From JBQTHP01 sp052389755 (GTDB lineage Bacteria > Pseudomonadota > Gammaproteobacteria > Steroidobacterales > Steroidobacteraceae), in contig JBQTHP010000223.1 of assembly GCA_052389755.1 (NCBI GenBank), positions 1 to 10,757 of the forward strand: a stretch of DNA of 10,757 nt, in the 5' to 3' direction. Below, one piece after another: positions 1 to 6,633 of the stretch. A model generated the notes under the pieces. The model searched no databases. It saw only the letters and a list, made by a program, of their open reading frames with translations, and was not told the origin of the DNA. A program made the translations under genes and the position numbers. How positions within the stretch are numbered: position 1 is the stretch's first letter; the number at the start of each line of letters is the position of its first letter.

Positions 1-66
1 GGCGGGGGGGGGCCCCCGGTAGGGGGGTGCCGTGCCCCGGTCCTCGGCCCCCCCCGGGCCCCAACC
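1..66. other. Low-quality, homopolymer-rich contig end
   Basis: This stretch is dominated by long G and C runs. It coincides exactly with where glyA stops matching its family and fails to terminate at the expected place. I interpret it as unreliable end-of-contig sequence; no independent feature is supported here. Confidence 0.7.
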
Positions 67-1309
67 CCGGGAACCTGCGGCAGAGCTCGATCGCTCGGGG
101 CCGTACGCGCTCGATCGCCGCGTCCGACCCGTTGGCGTCGAGCACCTCTGCGATGAGATCGGCGACTTCGCGGATTTCCCGCTCCTTGAAGCCGCGGGTG
201 GTCGAAGCGGGGGTGCCGATGCGCAGTCCGCTCGTGATCATCGGCGGCCGCGGGTCGTTCGGCACCGCGTTCTTGTTCACCGTGATGTTCGCGCGGCCGA
301 GGGCGGCGTCCGCCTCCTTGCCGGTGATCGCGCGATCGGCGAGATCCATCAGAAAGAGGTGGTTGTCCGTGCCGCCGGAGACGATGCGAAATCCGCGCTC
401 GATGAGCCGCGCGCTCATCGCGCGCGCGTTGGCCAGGACCTGCTTCTGGTACTCGCCGAACTCGGGCTGCAGCGCTTCGAGCAGCGCAACGGCCTTGGCC
501 GCGATGACGTGCATCAGCGGACCGCCCTGCGTTCCCGGAAACACGAGCGAGTTGAACTTCTTCGTGAGCTCATCGTTGCGGCGCGCGAGGATCAGACCGC
601 CGCGCGGCCCACGCAGCGTCTTGTGCGTGGTCGTCGTGACCGCATCCGCGTGCGGCAGCGGATTCGGATAGAGGCCCACAGCGACGAGCCCCGCGACGTG
701 CGCCATGTCCACGACGAAGAACGCGCCGACGCTCTTTGCGATCTCCGCGAACCGCGCCCAGTCGATCACGCGCGAGTACGCCGAAAAGCCTGCGACGATC
801 ATCTTCGGCCGATGCTCTTCCGCGAGCCGGCGCACGTCGTCGTAGTCGATCTCGCCGGTGTCGGAACGAATCCCGTACTGCACGGCCTTGAAGAGCTTGC
901 CCGAGAAATTGACCTTCGCGCCGTGCGTGAGATGCCCGCCGTGATCGAGGCTCATGCCGAGCAGCGTGTCCCCGGGCTGCAGCAACGCGAGGTACACGGC
1001 CGCATTCGCCTGCGAGCCGGAATGCGGCTGCACGTTCGCATACTCCGCGCCGAAGAGTTTCTTCGCGCGCTCGATCGCGAGGCTTTCCGCGATGTCGACG
1101 AATTCACAGCCGCCGTAGTAGCGCTTGCCCGGATAGCCTTCCGCGTACTTGTTGGTCAACACGGAACCCTGCGCCTCGAGCACGCGCGGGCTCGCGTAGT
1201 TCTCGGATGCGATGAGCTCGATGTGCTCTTCCTGCCGGCGCCGTTCGCCGTCGAGCGCGACAGCAAGCTCGGGATCGAAGCCTGAAATGTTCATCGTGGT
1301 GCGAAACAT
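1..1309 (-). CDS. glyA: Serine hydroxymethyltransferase, 3'-partial at contig edge
   Basis: PLP enzyme of the cytoplasm that interconverts serine plus tetrahydrofolate with glycine plus 5,10-methylene-tetrahydrofolate, feeding one-carbon units to purine, thymidylate and methionine synthesis. The translation follows E. coli GlyA nearly end to end: EEHIELIASENY near residue 27, GYPGKRYYGG near 58, the HSGSQAN block near 96, DMAHVAGL near 201, and the PLP-binding TTTTHKT with the Schiff-base lysine at K230. GTDNHL and ANITVNKN come later. The ATG at 1309 was chosen because the N-terminus (MFRTTMNISGFDPEL) aligns with the E. coli start; an in-frame ATG at 1294 is the alternative. Identity holds to CRRFP at about position 70. 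The expected last few residues and stop are then replaced by glycine/proline codons in homopolymer-rich sequence, so the frame stays open to base 1. I read this as sequence damage at the contig end, not a real C-terminal extension. No good Shine-Dalgarno precedes the start; a heptamer repeat element lies directly upstream. Confidence 0.96.
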   Translation of the reverse strand, partial: MFRTTMNISGFDPELAVALDGERRRQEEHIELIASENYASPRVLEAQGSVLTNKYAEGYPGKRYYGGCEFVDIAESLAIERAKKLFGAEYANVQPHSGSQANAAVYLALLQPGDTLLGMSLDHGGHLTHGAKVNFSGKLFKAVQYGIRSDTGEIDYDDVRRLAEEHRPKMIVAGFSAYSRVIDWARFAEIAKSVGAFFVVDMAHVAGLVAVGLYPNPLPHADAVTTTTHKTLRGPRGGLILARRNDELTKKFNSLVFPGTQGGPLMHVIAAKAVALLEALQPEFGEYQKQVLANARAMSARLIERGFRIVSGGTDNHLFLMDLADRAITGKEADAALGRANITVNKNAVPNDPRPPMITSGLRIGTPASTTRGFKEREIREVADLIAEVLDANGSDAAIERVRPRAIELCRRFPGLGPGGGRGPGHGTPLPGAPPR

Positions 1310-1314
1310 CCCGA

Positions 1315-1425
1315 AAGCTTACAGCCTGCAGCCGACAGCCAACAGCCCGGAGAAGAGCGCAACGCCCGAGCGCTTGCGACTCCCTTCCGGGCTGTAGGCT
1401 GTGAGCTGTAGGCTGTCGGCTGCTG
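1315..1425. repeat. Palindromic element of inverted heptamer (GCTGTNN) arrays
   Basis: The right arm (1391-1425) is five head-to-tail heptamers on the plus strand: GCTGTAG, GCTGTGA, GCTGTAG, GCTGTCG, GCTGCTG. The left arm (1319-1346) is four heptamers on the minus strand: GCTGTTG, GCTGTCG, GCTGCAG, GCTGTAA. Each array is preceded by CCGG on its own strand (1347-1350 and 1387-1390). The centre (1351-1386) is itself an imperfect palindrome, so the whole element could fold into one long hairpin. It occupies nearly all of the gap between the deacetylase stop and the glyA start. No open reading frame of note or transposase is associated. It resembles a dispersed intergenic repeat, but no second copy lies in this window. 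Confidence 0.8.
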
Positions 1426-1450
1426 CGCAGCGATCAGCTGCGCAGCAGCC
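1418..1450 (-). terminator. Perfect 14-bp hairpin spanning the deacetylase stop codon
   Basis: GGCTGCTGCGCAGC (1418-1431) and its exact reverse complement (1437-1450) flank a 5-base loop. The minus-strand TGA stop of the deacetylase (1434-1436) sits in the loop. The stem is very GC-rich but no T-tract follows on the minus strand, so it is not a canonical intrinsic terminator. It may slow transcription, protect a 3' end, or belong to the adjoining heptamer element. Confidence 0.45.
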
Positions 1451-2390
1451 CCTCGACCACCGCCGTCCACGCTTTGGCAAGATTCGCGCGGTTGTAGCCG
1501 CCGCCGCCGGTCGCGAGCACGCGGCCGTGGCCAAGCTCGTCCGCGAGCGCGGCGAGGTCGCGCGCCGCGCGGCCGTGCACGGCCGGCGAGAAGCGCATGT
1601 GCGTGATGGGATCGCCGTCGATGCTGTCCGCACCGCACTGAAGAATCACGAACTCGGGCTCGAATTTCGTGAGATGCGCGAGCACGCGCGGCCACTCGCG
1701 CGCGAAGACGACGTCATCCGCGCCCGGTGCCAGCGGGATGTTCAGCTTGGTGCCCGCGGCCGCACCGCGGCCTGTTTCTTCGGCGGCACCCGTGCCGGGA
1801 TAGAGGAAGCGGCCGTCTTCGTGCATGTCCGCGAAGATCAGCTCGGGATCATCCTCGAACGCGTAGAACACGCCATCGCCGTGGTGCGCATCGATGTCGA
1901 CGTACCCGATGCGCTTCACGCCCGCGCGCCGGCGCAGCAGTTCGATCGCGACACCGCAGTCGTTGAATACGCAAAACCCGGCGGCCCGGTCGCGAGCCGC
2001 GTGATGAAGGCCGGCGATCGGCACGAACGCGCGACGATAGTCGCCCGCGAGGATCGCTTCGGCCGCTACCCAGGTCGCGCCGACGACGCACGCGGCGGCT
2101 TCGTACACGCCGCGGAACGCAGGCGTATCCCCCGCGTCGAGAAATCCCTGGCCGGTCCCGGAACGCTCGCGCACGAGATCGATGTACGCAGGCGTGTGAA
2201 ACGTCAGCAACTCTTCGTACGTCGCGAGGCGCGGCTCGAGAACGCGCACGCGCGGGAAGCGGCGCGCTTCGAATTCGTGCATGAACGCCGCGTGCCGATC
2301 CGGTCCGAATGGATGCCCGTCGCCGAAGCCATAGCGCGCGAGGCGTTCGCCGGCGACGACGGCGACGGAGGCGGGAGGATGGGTGGGCAC
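1434..2390 (-). CDS. AcuC-type (histone-deacetylase fold) zinc-dependent deacetylase
   Basis: A 318-residue cytoplasmic protein of the arginase/deacetylase superfamily, which removes acyl groups from lysine side chains, polyamines or other small amines. The full catalytic set is visible: the His pair in GLHHA (129-130), zinc ligands D167 and H169 in YVDIDAHHGDG, the third zinc ligand D260 in GADSIDGDP, and the transition-state tyrosine Y299 in GGGGYN. The N-terminal GDGHPFGPDR resembles the AcuC group, whose Bacillus member deacetylates acetyl-CoA synthetase. The start is a GTG at 2390, without a clear Shine-Dalgarno. A TACACT hexamer 10 bases upstream (2400-2405) could be a -10 box giving a nearly leaderless mRNA, but no -35 supports it. 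The gene is upstream of glyA on the same strand with 124 bp between them. The substrate cannot be told from sequence, and no acs or acetyltransferase gene is present here. Confidence 0.9.
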   Translation of the reverse strand: MPTHPPASVAVVAGERLARYGFGDGHPFGPDRHAAFMHEFEARRFPRVRVLEPRLATYEELLTFHTPAYIDLVRERSGTGQGFLDAGDTPAFRGVYEAAACVVGATWVAAEAILAGDYRRAFVPIAGLHHAARDRAAGFCVFNDCGVAIELLRRRAGVKRIGYVDIDAHHGDGVFYAFEDDPELIFADMHEDGRFLYPGTGAAEETGRGAAAGTKLNIPLAPGADDVVFAREWPRVLAHLTKFEPEFVILQCGADSIDGDPITHMRFSPAVHGRAARDLAALADELGHGRVLATGGGGYNRANLAKAWTAVVEGLLRS

Positions 2391-2428
2391 GGGCGCGGGA
2401 GTGTACTGGAAGAACGGCTACCGGCGTC

Positions 2429-2485
2429 CGCCTTCCGCCCTCCGGTCAGAGGGGCATCGCCTCGGAAGCCGGACGTCGGAAGGCG
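2429..2485. repeat. Nested inverted repeat upstream of ettA
   Basis: CGCCTTCCG (2429-2437) is matched by its exact reverse complement CGGAAGGCG (2477-2485). Inside lie a second pair, TCCGG/CCGGA (2441-2445 and 2469-2473), and a GAGG/CCTC pair near 2450-2462. The right arm runs into the spacer of the ettA promoter. It may be an operator, a cruciform-forming boundary between the divergent genes, or chance in GC-rich DNA. Confidence 0.5.
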
Positions 2486-2497
2486 TTCCCCTATAAT
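2470..2497 (+). promoter_or_regulatory. Sigma-70-type promoter for ettA
   Basis: A perfect TATAAT -10 hexamer lies at 2492-2497, striking in such GC-rich DNA. A weak -35 (CGGACG, 3 of 6 matches) lies 16 bp upstream. Transcription would start near 2504 and leave a leader of about 30 nt without an obvious Shine-Dalgarno before the ettA ATG at 2533. The poor -35 suggests activator dependence or an overlapping operator in the inverted repeat. Confidence 0.65.
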
Positions 2498-2532
2498 GCC
2501 CGACCTTTTGCCGACAACCTCCCCGCCGCTGC

Positions 2533-4206
2533 ATGGCCCAGTACATCTACACCATGAATCGTGTGTCCAAGGTCGTGCCCCCGAAGCGCACGATCCTCCG
2601 GGACATCAGCCTGTCCTTCTTCCCGGGCGCCAAGATCGGTGTGCTCGGCCTGAACGGCGCAGGCAAATCATCGCTGCTCAGGATCATGGCGGGCGTCGAT
2701 TCCAACTTCGACGGCGAAGCGCGGCCGCAGAGCGGCATCCGCATCGGCTTCCTTCCGCAGGAGCCGCAGCTCGACGCGTCGAAGGACGTACGCAGCGTGG
2801 TGATGGAAGGGCTCGGCGGCACGTTCGAGCAGCTGCAGCGCTTCAATGCGATCAGCGAGCGCTTCGGCGAGGAGCTGACCGACGATGAAATGAATCGGCT
2901 GCTCGAAGCCCAAGCGAAGCTGCAGGACGCGATCGATGCGGCGGGCGGGTGGGAGCTGGAGCGCAAACTCGAGATCGCGGCGGACGCGCTGCGGCTGCCG
3001 CCGTGGGAATCGCTGATCGGCACGCTCTCCGGCGGCGAGAAGCGTCGCGTCGCACTGTGCCGGCTGCTGCTCTCGGCTCCGGACATGCTGCTCCTCGATG
3101 AGCCGACGAACCATCTCGACGCCGAATCGATAGCGTGGCTCGAGCGCTACCTCGAGGAGTATCCGAGCACCGTCATCGCCGTGACGCACGATCGGTACTT
3201 TCTCGACAACGTCGCCGAGTGGATCCTCGAGCTCGACCGCGGCTACGGGATCCCCTGGCACGGCAACTACTCCTCGTGGCTCGAGCAGAAGGGCAAGCGC
3301 CTCGCAGTGGAGGAGCGCGAGCGCGAGTCGCTGAGAAAGACGCTGGAACGCGAGCTCGAATGGGTGCGCCAGAATCCGAAAGCGCGTCAGGCGAAGAGCA
3401 AGGCCCGAGTACAGCGCTACGAGGAGCTCGCGTCGAGGGAGTTTCAGGAGCGCAACGAGACGAACGAGATCTACGTGCCGCCGGGCGAGCGCCTCGGCGA
3501 TCTCGTGATCGAAGTGAGGAATCTGCGCAAGGGTTATGGCGACCGCCTGCTCATCGATGACCTCAATTTCAGCCTGCCGCGAGGCGGCATCGTCGGGATC
3601 ATCGGTCCGAACGGCGCAGGCAAGACCACCCTCTTCCGCATGCTGACGGGCGCGGAAACGCCCGACGCCGGCGCGATCCGCGTGGGCCCGACCGTGAAGC
3701 TCGCGTACGTCGATCAGTCGCGCCAGACGCTCGACGACAGGAAGACGGTGTGGCAGGAGATCTCGGGCGGCCTCGATGCGCTGAAGGTTGGCAACTACGA
3801 GACCTCCTCGCGCGGATATGTCGGCCGCTTCAACTTCAAGGGCACGCAGCAACAGCAGATGATCGGCGAGCTCTCCGGCGGCGAGCGCAACCGTGTGCAC
3901 CTCGCGAAGGTGCTGAAATCCGGGGGCAACGTCCTGCTGCTCGATGAGCCGACGAACGATCTCGACGTGGAGACGCTGCGCGCGCTGGAGGAGGGACTGC
4001 TCGCCTTCCCCGGATGCGCCGTCGTGATCTCGCACGACCGCTGGTTCCTCGATCGCATCGCGACGCACATCCTCGCGTTCGAGGGCGATTCCGAGGTCAT
4101 CTGGTTCGAGGGCAACTTCCAGGAATACATGGAAGACCTGAAACGCCGGAAGGGTGAGGAGGCGGCGCAGCCCCACCGGATCAAGTACAGGCCGCTCACG
4201 CGGTAG
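2533..4206 (+). CDS. ettA: Energy-dependent translational throttle protein, ABC-F ATPase
   Basis: A soluble ABC-F protein of 557 residues (E. coli EttA has 555) that binds the ribosomal E site and gates the first elongation steps according to the ATP/ADP ratio. Two ATPase domains are complete. Domain 1 has Walker A GLNGAGKSS (39-47), signature LSGGE (165-169), Walker B with catalytic E190 in LLLDEPTNHLD, and H-loop H219. Domain 2 has GPNGAGKTT (358-366), LSGGE (447-451), E472 in LLLDEPTNDLD, and H501. A charged linker at about 242-320 fits the P-site tRNA interaction motif, and residues about 95-138 fit the EttA arm, which separates it from Uup and ABCF2-type paralogues. The N-terminus (MAQYIYTMNRVSKVVPPKR) matches EttA, which fixes the ATG at 2533. 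There is no transmembrane segment, so this is not a transporter. It is the first gene of the plus-strand run. Confidence 0.97.
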   Translation: MAQYIYTMNRVSKVVPPKRTILRDISLSFFPGAKIGVLGLNGAGKSSLLRIMAGVDSNFDGEARPQSGIRIGFLPQEPQLDASKDVRSVVMEGLGGTFEQLQRFNAISERFGEELTDDEMNRLLEAQAKLQDAIDAAGGWELERKLEIAADALRLPPWESLIGTLSGGEKRRVALCRLLLSAPDMLLLDEPTNHLDAESIAWLERYLEEYPSTVIAVTHDRYFLDNVAEWILELDRGYGIPWHGNYSSWLEQKGKRLAVEERERESLRKTLERELEWVRQNPKARQAKSKARVQRYEELASREFQERNETNEIYVPPGERLGDLVIEVRNLRKGYGDRLLIDDLNFSLPRGGIVGIIGPNGAGKTTLFRMLTGAETPDAGAIRVGPTVKLAYVDQSRQTLDDRKTVWQEISGGLDALKVGNYETSSRGYVGRFNFKGTQQQQMIGELSGGERNRVHLAKVLKSGGNVLLLDEPTNDLDVETLRALEEGLLAFPGCAVVISHDRWFLDRIATHILAFEGDSEVIWFEGNFQEYMEDLKRRKGEEAAQPHRIKYRPLTR

Positions 4207-4224
4207 ACTCGCGCGTCAGCGGAA

Positions 4225-5736
4225 ATGATCGGAAAAACCTCAACGCTTGCGATCGACGGACGCTCGCTCGGGCTCACCGAGCTCGCGGCCTTCGAGTCGC
4301 GGCGCCCGGAGGCGGTGCTTGCGCCCGGTGTGCGCGAGCGCCTTCTCGCCTCGCGCGCGGTCGTCGAGCGCGCCGCCGCGCAGGACGCGCCGGTGTACGG
4401 CATCAACACCGGCTTCGGCGCCTTCGCTAACCGCAAGATCGCGCCCGAGCATCTCGACCGTCTGCAGCTGAACCTCGTCCGCAGCCATGCGGCGGGAGTG
4501 GGCGAGGCGCTCGATGCTCCGCTCACGCGCCGGCTGATGCTGCTCAAGGCGAACGGGCTCGCCGGCGGCTTCTCCGGGGTACGCCCCGAGGTCGTCGATG
4601 CGCTGCTCGCCCTCGTAAATGCCGACGTGCTGCCGGTCATCCCGCGCACTGGCTCGGTGGGCGCATCGGGGGACCTTGCGCCGCTCGCGCACCTCAGCCT
4701 CGCACTCATCGGCGAGGGTGAAGCGCGGTGCGGCGAGAAGGCGCTGGCCGGCCCGGCGGTGATGCAGGCGGCCGGTCGCTCGCCGCTCGTGCTGACCGCC
4801 AAGGAAGGGCTCGCACTGCTCAACGGCACGCAGCTGTCGGCCGCGCTCGCCGTCGAAGGGTGCCTGCGCGTGGACAGGCTGCTGCGATCGGCGATCGTCG
4901 CGGGTGCGCTGTCCGTCGACGCGCTGGCCGGAAGCTATGCCCCGTTCGACGCGCGGATTCACGCCGCCCGCGGTCAGCGCGGCCAGATCGAAGTGGCGCG
5001 TCGCCTGCGCGACCTTCTCACCGACAGCGCGATCAAGCGCAGCCACGCCGATTGCGACCGGGTGCAGGATCCCTACGCGGTGCGCTGCATGCCGCAAGTC
5101 ATGGGCGCGCTGTGGGATACGCTCACGCACGCGCGCGGGATCGTCGAGATCGAATGCAACGCCGCCACGGACAATCCGCTCGTCCTCGGCGACGACATCA
5201 TCTCGGGCGGCAACTTCCACGCGGCACCGCTCGGTTACGTGTGCGACTTCCTCGCCATCGCGCTCGCGGACTGCGCGAGCATGGCGGAACGCCGCATCGA
5301 CCTGCTCGACCGCCGCGTCAATCCGAACCTCAATCTGTTCCTCGCGGGCGAGCCGGGCCTCGAATCGGGATTCATGATCGCGCACGTCACTTCGGCGGCG
5401 CTCGCATCGGCAAACAAGACGCTTGCCCATCCGGCGTCGGTCGATACCGTGCCGACGTCCGCCGGCCAGGAGGACCACGTGAGCATGGCGCCGTGGGCAG
5501 CCGAAAAGCTCCTCGCGATCTGCGACAACACGGAAAAAGTGCTGGCGATAGAGTTGCTTGCCGCCGCCCACGCGATCGACTCCATGCGGCCGCTCACGAC
5601 CACGCCGCAGCTGCAGGCGATCCACGGACGGATCCGGCGCGAGGTGCCGTTCGATCGGGCGGACCACCGGCTCGACCGCGACATCGCCCGGCTGGCGGCG
5701 GCCGTGCGCGCGGGCGTATTCGCCGATTCGGCGTGA
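4225..5736 (+). CDS. hutH: Histidine ammonia-lyase (MIO-dependent)
   Basis: Cytoplasmic enzyme of 503 residues that deaminates L-histidine to trans-urocanate and ammonia, the first step of histidine utilisation. The MIO cofactor forms from Ala147-Ser148-Gly149 in GSVGASGDLAPLAH. Other active-site residues known from Pseudomonas putida HutH have counterparts: Y58, H88, N200, Q282, Y285, R288, F331 and E416. The SH pair at 87-88 favours histidine over tyrosine (HL) or phenylalanine (FL) as substrate. The usual LPPFLVE segment is replaced by NLNLFLAGEPG (368-378), before a normal SGFMIAH. The gene starts 18 bp after the ettA stop and may share its transcript. AGCGGA lies only 1-2 bases before the ATG, too close for a good ribosome site. 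No hutU, hutI, hutG or hutC is nearby, so it is outside a standard hut operon. A role in making an aryl-polyene or other urocanate/cinnamate-like precursor cannot be excluded. Confidence 0.92.
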   Translation: MIGKTSTLAIDGRSLGLTELAAFESRRPEAVLAPGVRERLLASRAVVERAAAQDAPVYGINTGFGAFANRKIAPEHLDRLQLNLVRSHAAGVGEALDAPLTRRLMLLKANGLAGGFSGVRPEVVDALLALVNADVLPVIPRTGSVGASGDLAPLAHLSLALIGEGEARCGEKALAGPAVMQAAGRSPLVLTAKEGLALLNGTQLSAALAVEGCLRVDRLLRSAIVAGALSVDALAGSYAPFDARIHAARGQRGQIEVARRLRDLLTDSAIKRSHADCDRVQDPYAVRCMPQVMGALWDTLTHARGIVEIECNAATDNPLVLGDDIISGGNFHAAPLGYVCDFLAIALADCASMAERRIDLLDRRVNPNLNLFLAGEPGLESGFMIAHVTSAALASANKTLAHPASVDTVPTSAGQEDHVSMAPWAAEKLLAICDNTEKVLAIELLAAAHAIDSMRPLTTTPQLQAIHGRIRREVPFDRADHRLDRDIARLAAAVRAGVFADSA

Positions 5737-5762
5737 TCCCCGCGGCCCACGTCCGCTAGAAT
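5734..5762 (+). promoter_or_regulatory. Possible promoter for the DUF4145-like gene
   Basis: TAGAAT at 5757-5762 is a good -10 candidate in otherwise GC-rich DNA. The only -35 candidate overlaps the hutH stop codon and is weak. The -10 box sits in the loop of the hairpin at 5738-5773. Confidence 0.35.
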
Positions 5763-5773
5763 CGGACGCGGGG
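5738..5773 (+). other. Hairpin between hutH and the DUF4145-like gene
   Basis: CGTCCG (5750-5755) and CGGACG (5763-5768) form a perfect 6-bp stem around a 7-base loop. The outer CCCCG (5738-5742) can pair with CGGGG (5769-5773) across a one-sided bulge. It begins two bases after the hutH stop. There is no T-tract, so a factor-independent terminator is doubtful. Confidence 0.4.
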
Positions 5774-5802
5774 CGAAGAGCGGCCATCCGAGCCGCCGCG
5801 CC

Positions 5803-5808
5803 GGTGAG
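5803..5808 (+). promoter_or_regulatory. Ribosome binding site of the DUF4145-like gene
   Basis: GGTGAG ends five bases before the ATG at 5814, which supports that start. It is the only recognisable Shine-Dalgarno among the genes in this window. Confidence 0.55.
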
Positions 5809-5813
5809 GGCTC

Positions 5814-6524
5814 ATGTCGGCGTATATCGATTCGTCCAGCCGGCTGGTGCACGACCAGGAGCGCATGCTCGCGCTCACATGTCCCCACTGCCAGGTCACG
5901 GCACACGTGAGCCCGAGCGCCGTGCCCTCGTTCGCGGATCTGCAGGGGCATCGTCCGAAGCACGTCGGAACCGTGTTCCGCTGCGACGCGTGCAACGAGC
6001 CGGTGTTTCTGCGCTTCGCCGTCCGGATCTACGGTGCGCACCGCATCGAGCTCTCCCCGCAGTTCATCGAGGTCGAACGTGCGCGCGAACGGTTTACGTT
6101 CACGTATCTGCCCGAGGAGGTGGAGCTGCTCTTCAAGGAAGCCCTCGGGTGCTTCACTCTGGGCGCGTTCAACGCGTTCGCATCGATGTGCCGGCGCGCG
6201 GCGCAGGCCGCCTTCGCCGATCTGGGCGAGACGGGCAAGCTGCGGCTCTTCGACGAGCTGAATGCGATGCGCGATATGGCGGAGCTCGAGCCGGAGACTT
6301 TCGCGAAGGTGAGGAACGTGATCTTCGGCACCGCCTCCGAAGTCCGACCGGATCCATCTCTTCTCGACAGCTACGAGGCCGGAATCCTGCTCGAGGCCAT
6401 GAAGGACATGCTCTACGAGGCCTACGTCCGGAAGGGGAAATTGCAGCAGGCGATGATGGTTCGACGCTTTTTCGTCGAGGAATCCGCCAACAAAGTGACA
6501 TCGATCACGAAAGCCGGCAGCTGA
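5814..6524 (+). CDS. DUF4145-like protein with N-terminal zinc-ribbon-like CxxC pairs
   Basis: A soluble protein of 236 residues with no signal peptide or membrane segment. Two cysteine pairs, C23-x2-C26 (CPHC) and C57-x2-C60 (CDAC), probably bind one zinc ion. The rest is mostly helical. YLPEEVELLFKEAL (98-111) followed by an alanine- and arginine-rich helix (FASMCRRAAQAAF, 122-134) resembles DUF4145, a domain found alone or attached to restriction and other defence enzymes, but of unknown activity. I assign the family from pattern memory, not from a search. No nuclease or ATPase motif is visible. It starts 77 bp after hutH with its own candidate promoter and ribosome site, and ends 109 bp before the GGDEF-EAL gene on the same strand. 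Co-expression with either neighbour is possible but unproven. Confidence 0.8.
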   Translation: MSAYIDSSSRLVHDQERMLALTCPHCQVTAHVSPSAVPSFADLQGHRPKHVGTVFRCDACNEPVFLRFAVRIYGAHRIELSPQFIEVERARERFTFTYLPEEVELLFKEALGCFTLGAFNAFASMCRRAAQAAFADLGETGKLRLFDELNAMRDMAELEPETFAKVRNVIFGTASEVRPDPSLLDSYEAGILLEAMKDMLYEAYVRKGKLQQAMMVRRFFVEESANKVTSITKAGS

Positions 6525-6588
6525 TCGGCCGCATAGTCGCAGCCGCGAAGGAGCGCGCAGTGACCGCCCGCGCCCCGCCTGATGGAGA

Positions 6589-6610
6589 GTCGGGCCGTTC
6601 GCCGGCCGAC
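6589..6610 (+). other. Bulged hairpin upstream of the GGDEF-EAL gene
   Basis: GTCGG (6589-6593) pairs with CCGAC (6606-6610), and CCG (6595-6597) with CGG (6603-6605), leaving a single bulged G and a 5-base loop. It lies 65 bp after the DUF4145-like stop and 23 bp before the next start. No T-tract follows. It may be a weak terminator or leader structure, or chance. Confidence 0.3.
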
Positions 6611-6623
6611 ACTATGTCAAGTC

Positions 6624-6633
6624 GCGTATACGC
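6624..6633. repeat. 10-bp palindrome abutting the GGDEF-EAL start codon
   Basis: GCGTATACGC is a perfect palindrome ending one base before the ATG at 6634, where a Shine-Dalgarno would be expected. It could be a small operator, or a chance palindrome. Confidence 0.45.

Noticed and set aside
32..1285. 417-codon open frame on the plus strand opposite glyA
   Set aside because: Its translation is arginine/alanine/histidine-rich without domain motifs, and the opposite strand encodes a near-complete GlyA. High GC content keeps antisense frames open.
1315..1425. CRISPR array in the heptamer region
   Set aside because: The units are 7 bases and contiguous, with no spacers, and the two arrays are inverted relative to each other.
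1401..2888. 495-codon plus-strand frame crossing the deacetylase, the divergent promoter and the start of ettA
   Set aside because: It overlaps two well-supported genes and a promoter, and shows no family similarity.
2668..4176. 502-codon minus-strand frame opposite ettA
   Set aside because: It is antisense to a fully conserved ABC-F protein, and its composition is typical of a GC-rich shadow frame.
4240..5787. 515-codon minus-strand frame opposite hutH
   Set aside because: It is longer than hutH itself but has no recognisable motif, while hutH carries a complete MIO active site.
5814..6524. Restriction or defence function for the DUF4145-like protein
   Set aside because: DUF4145 occurs in defence proteins, but no nuclease, helicase or methyltransferase motif is present here and the neighbours are not defence genes.
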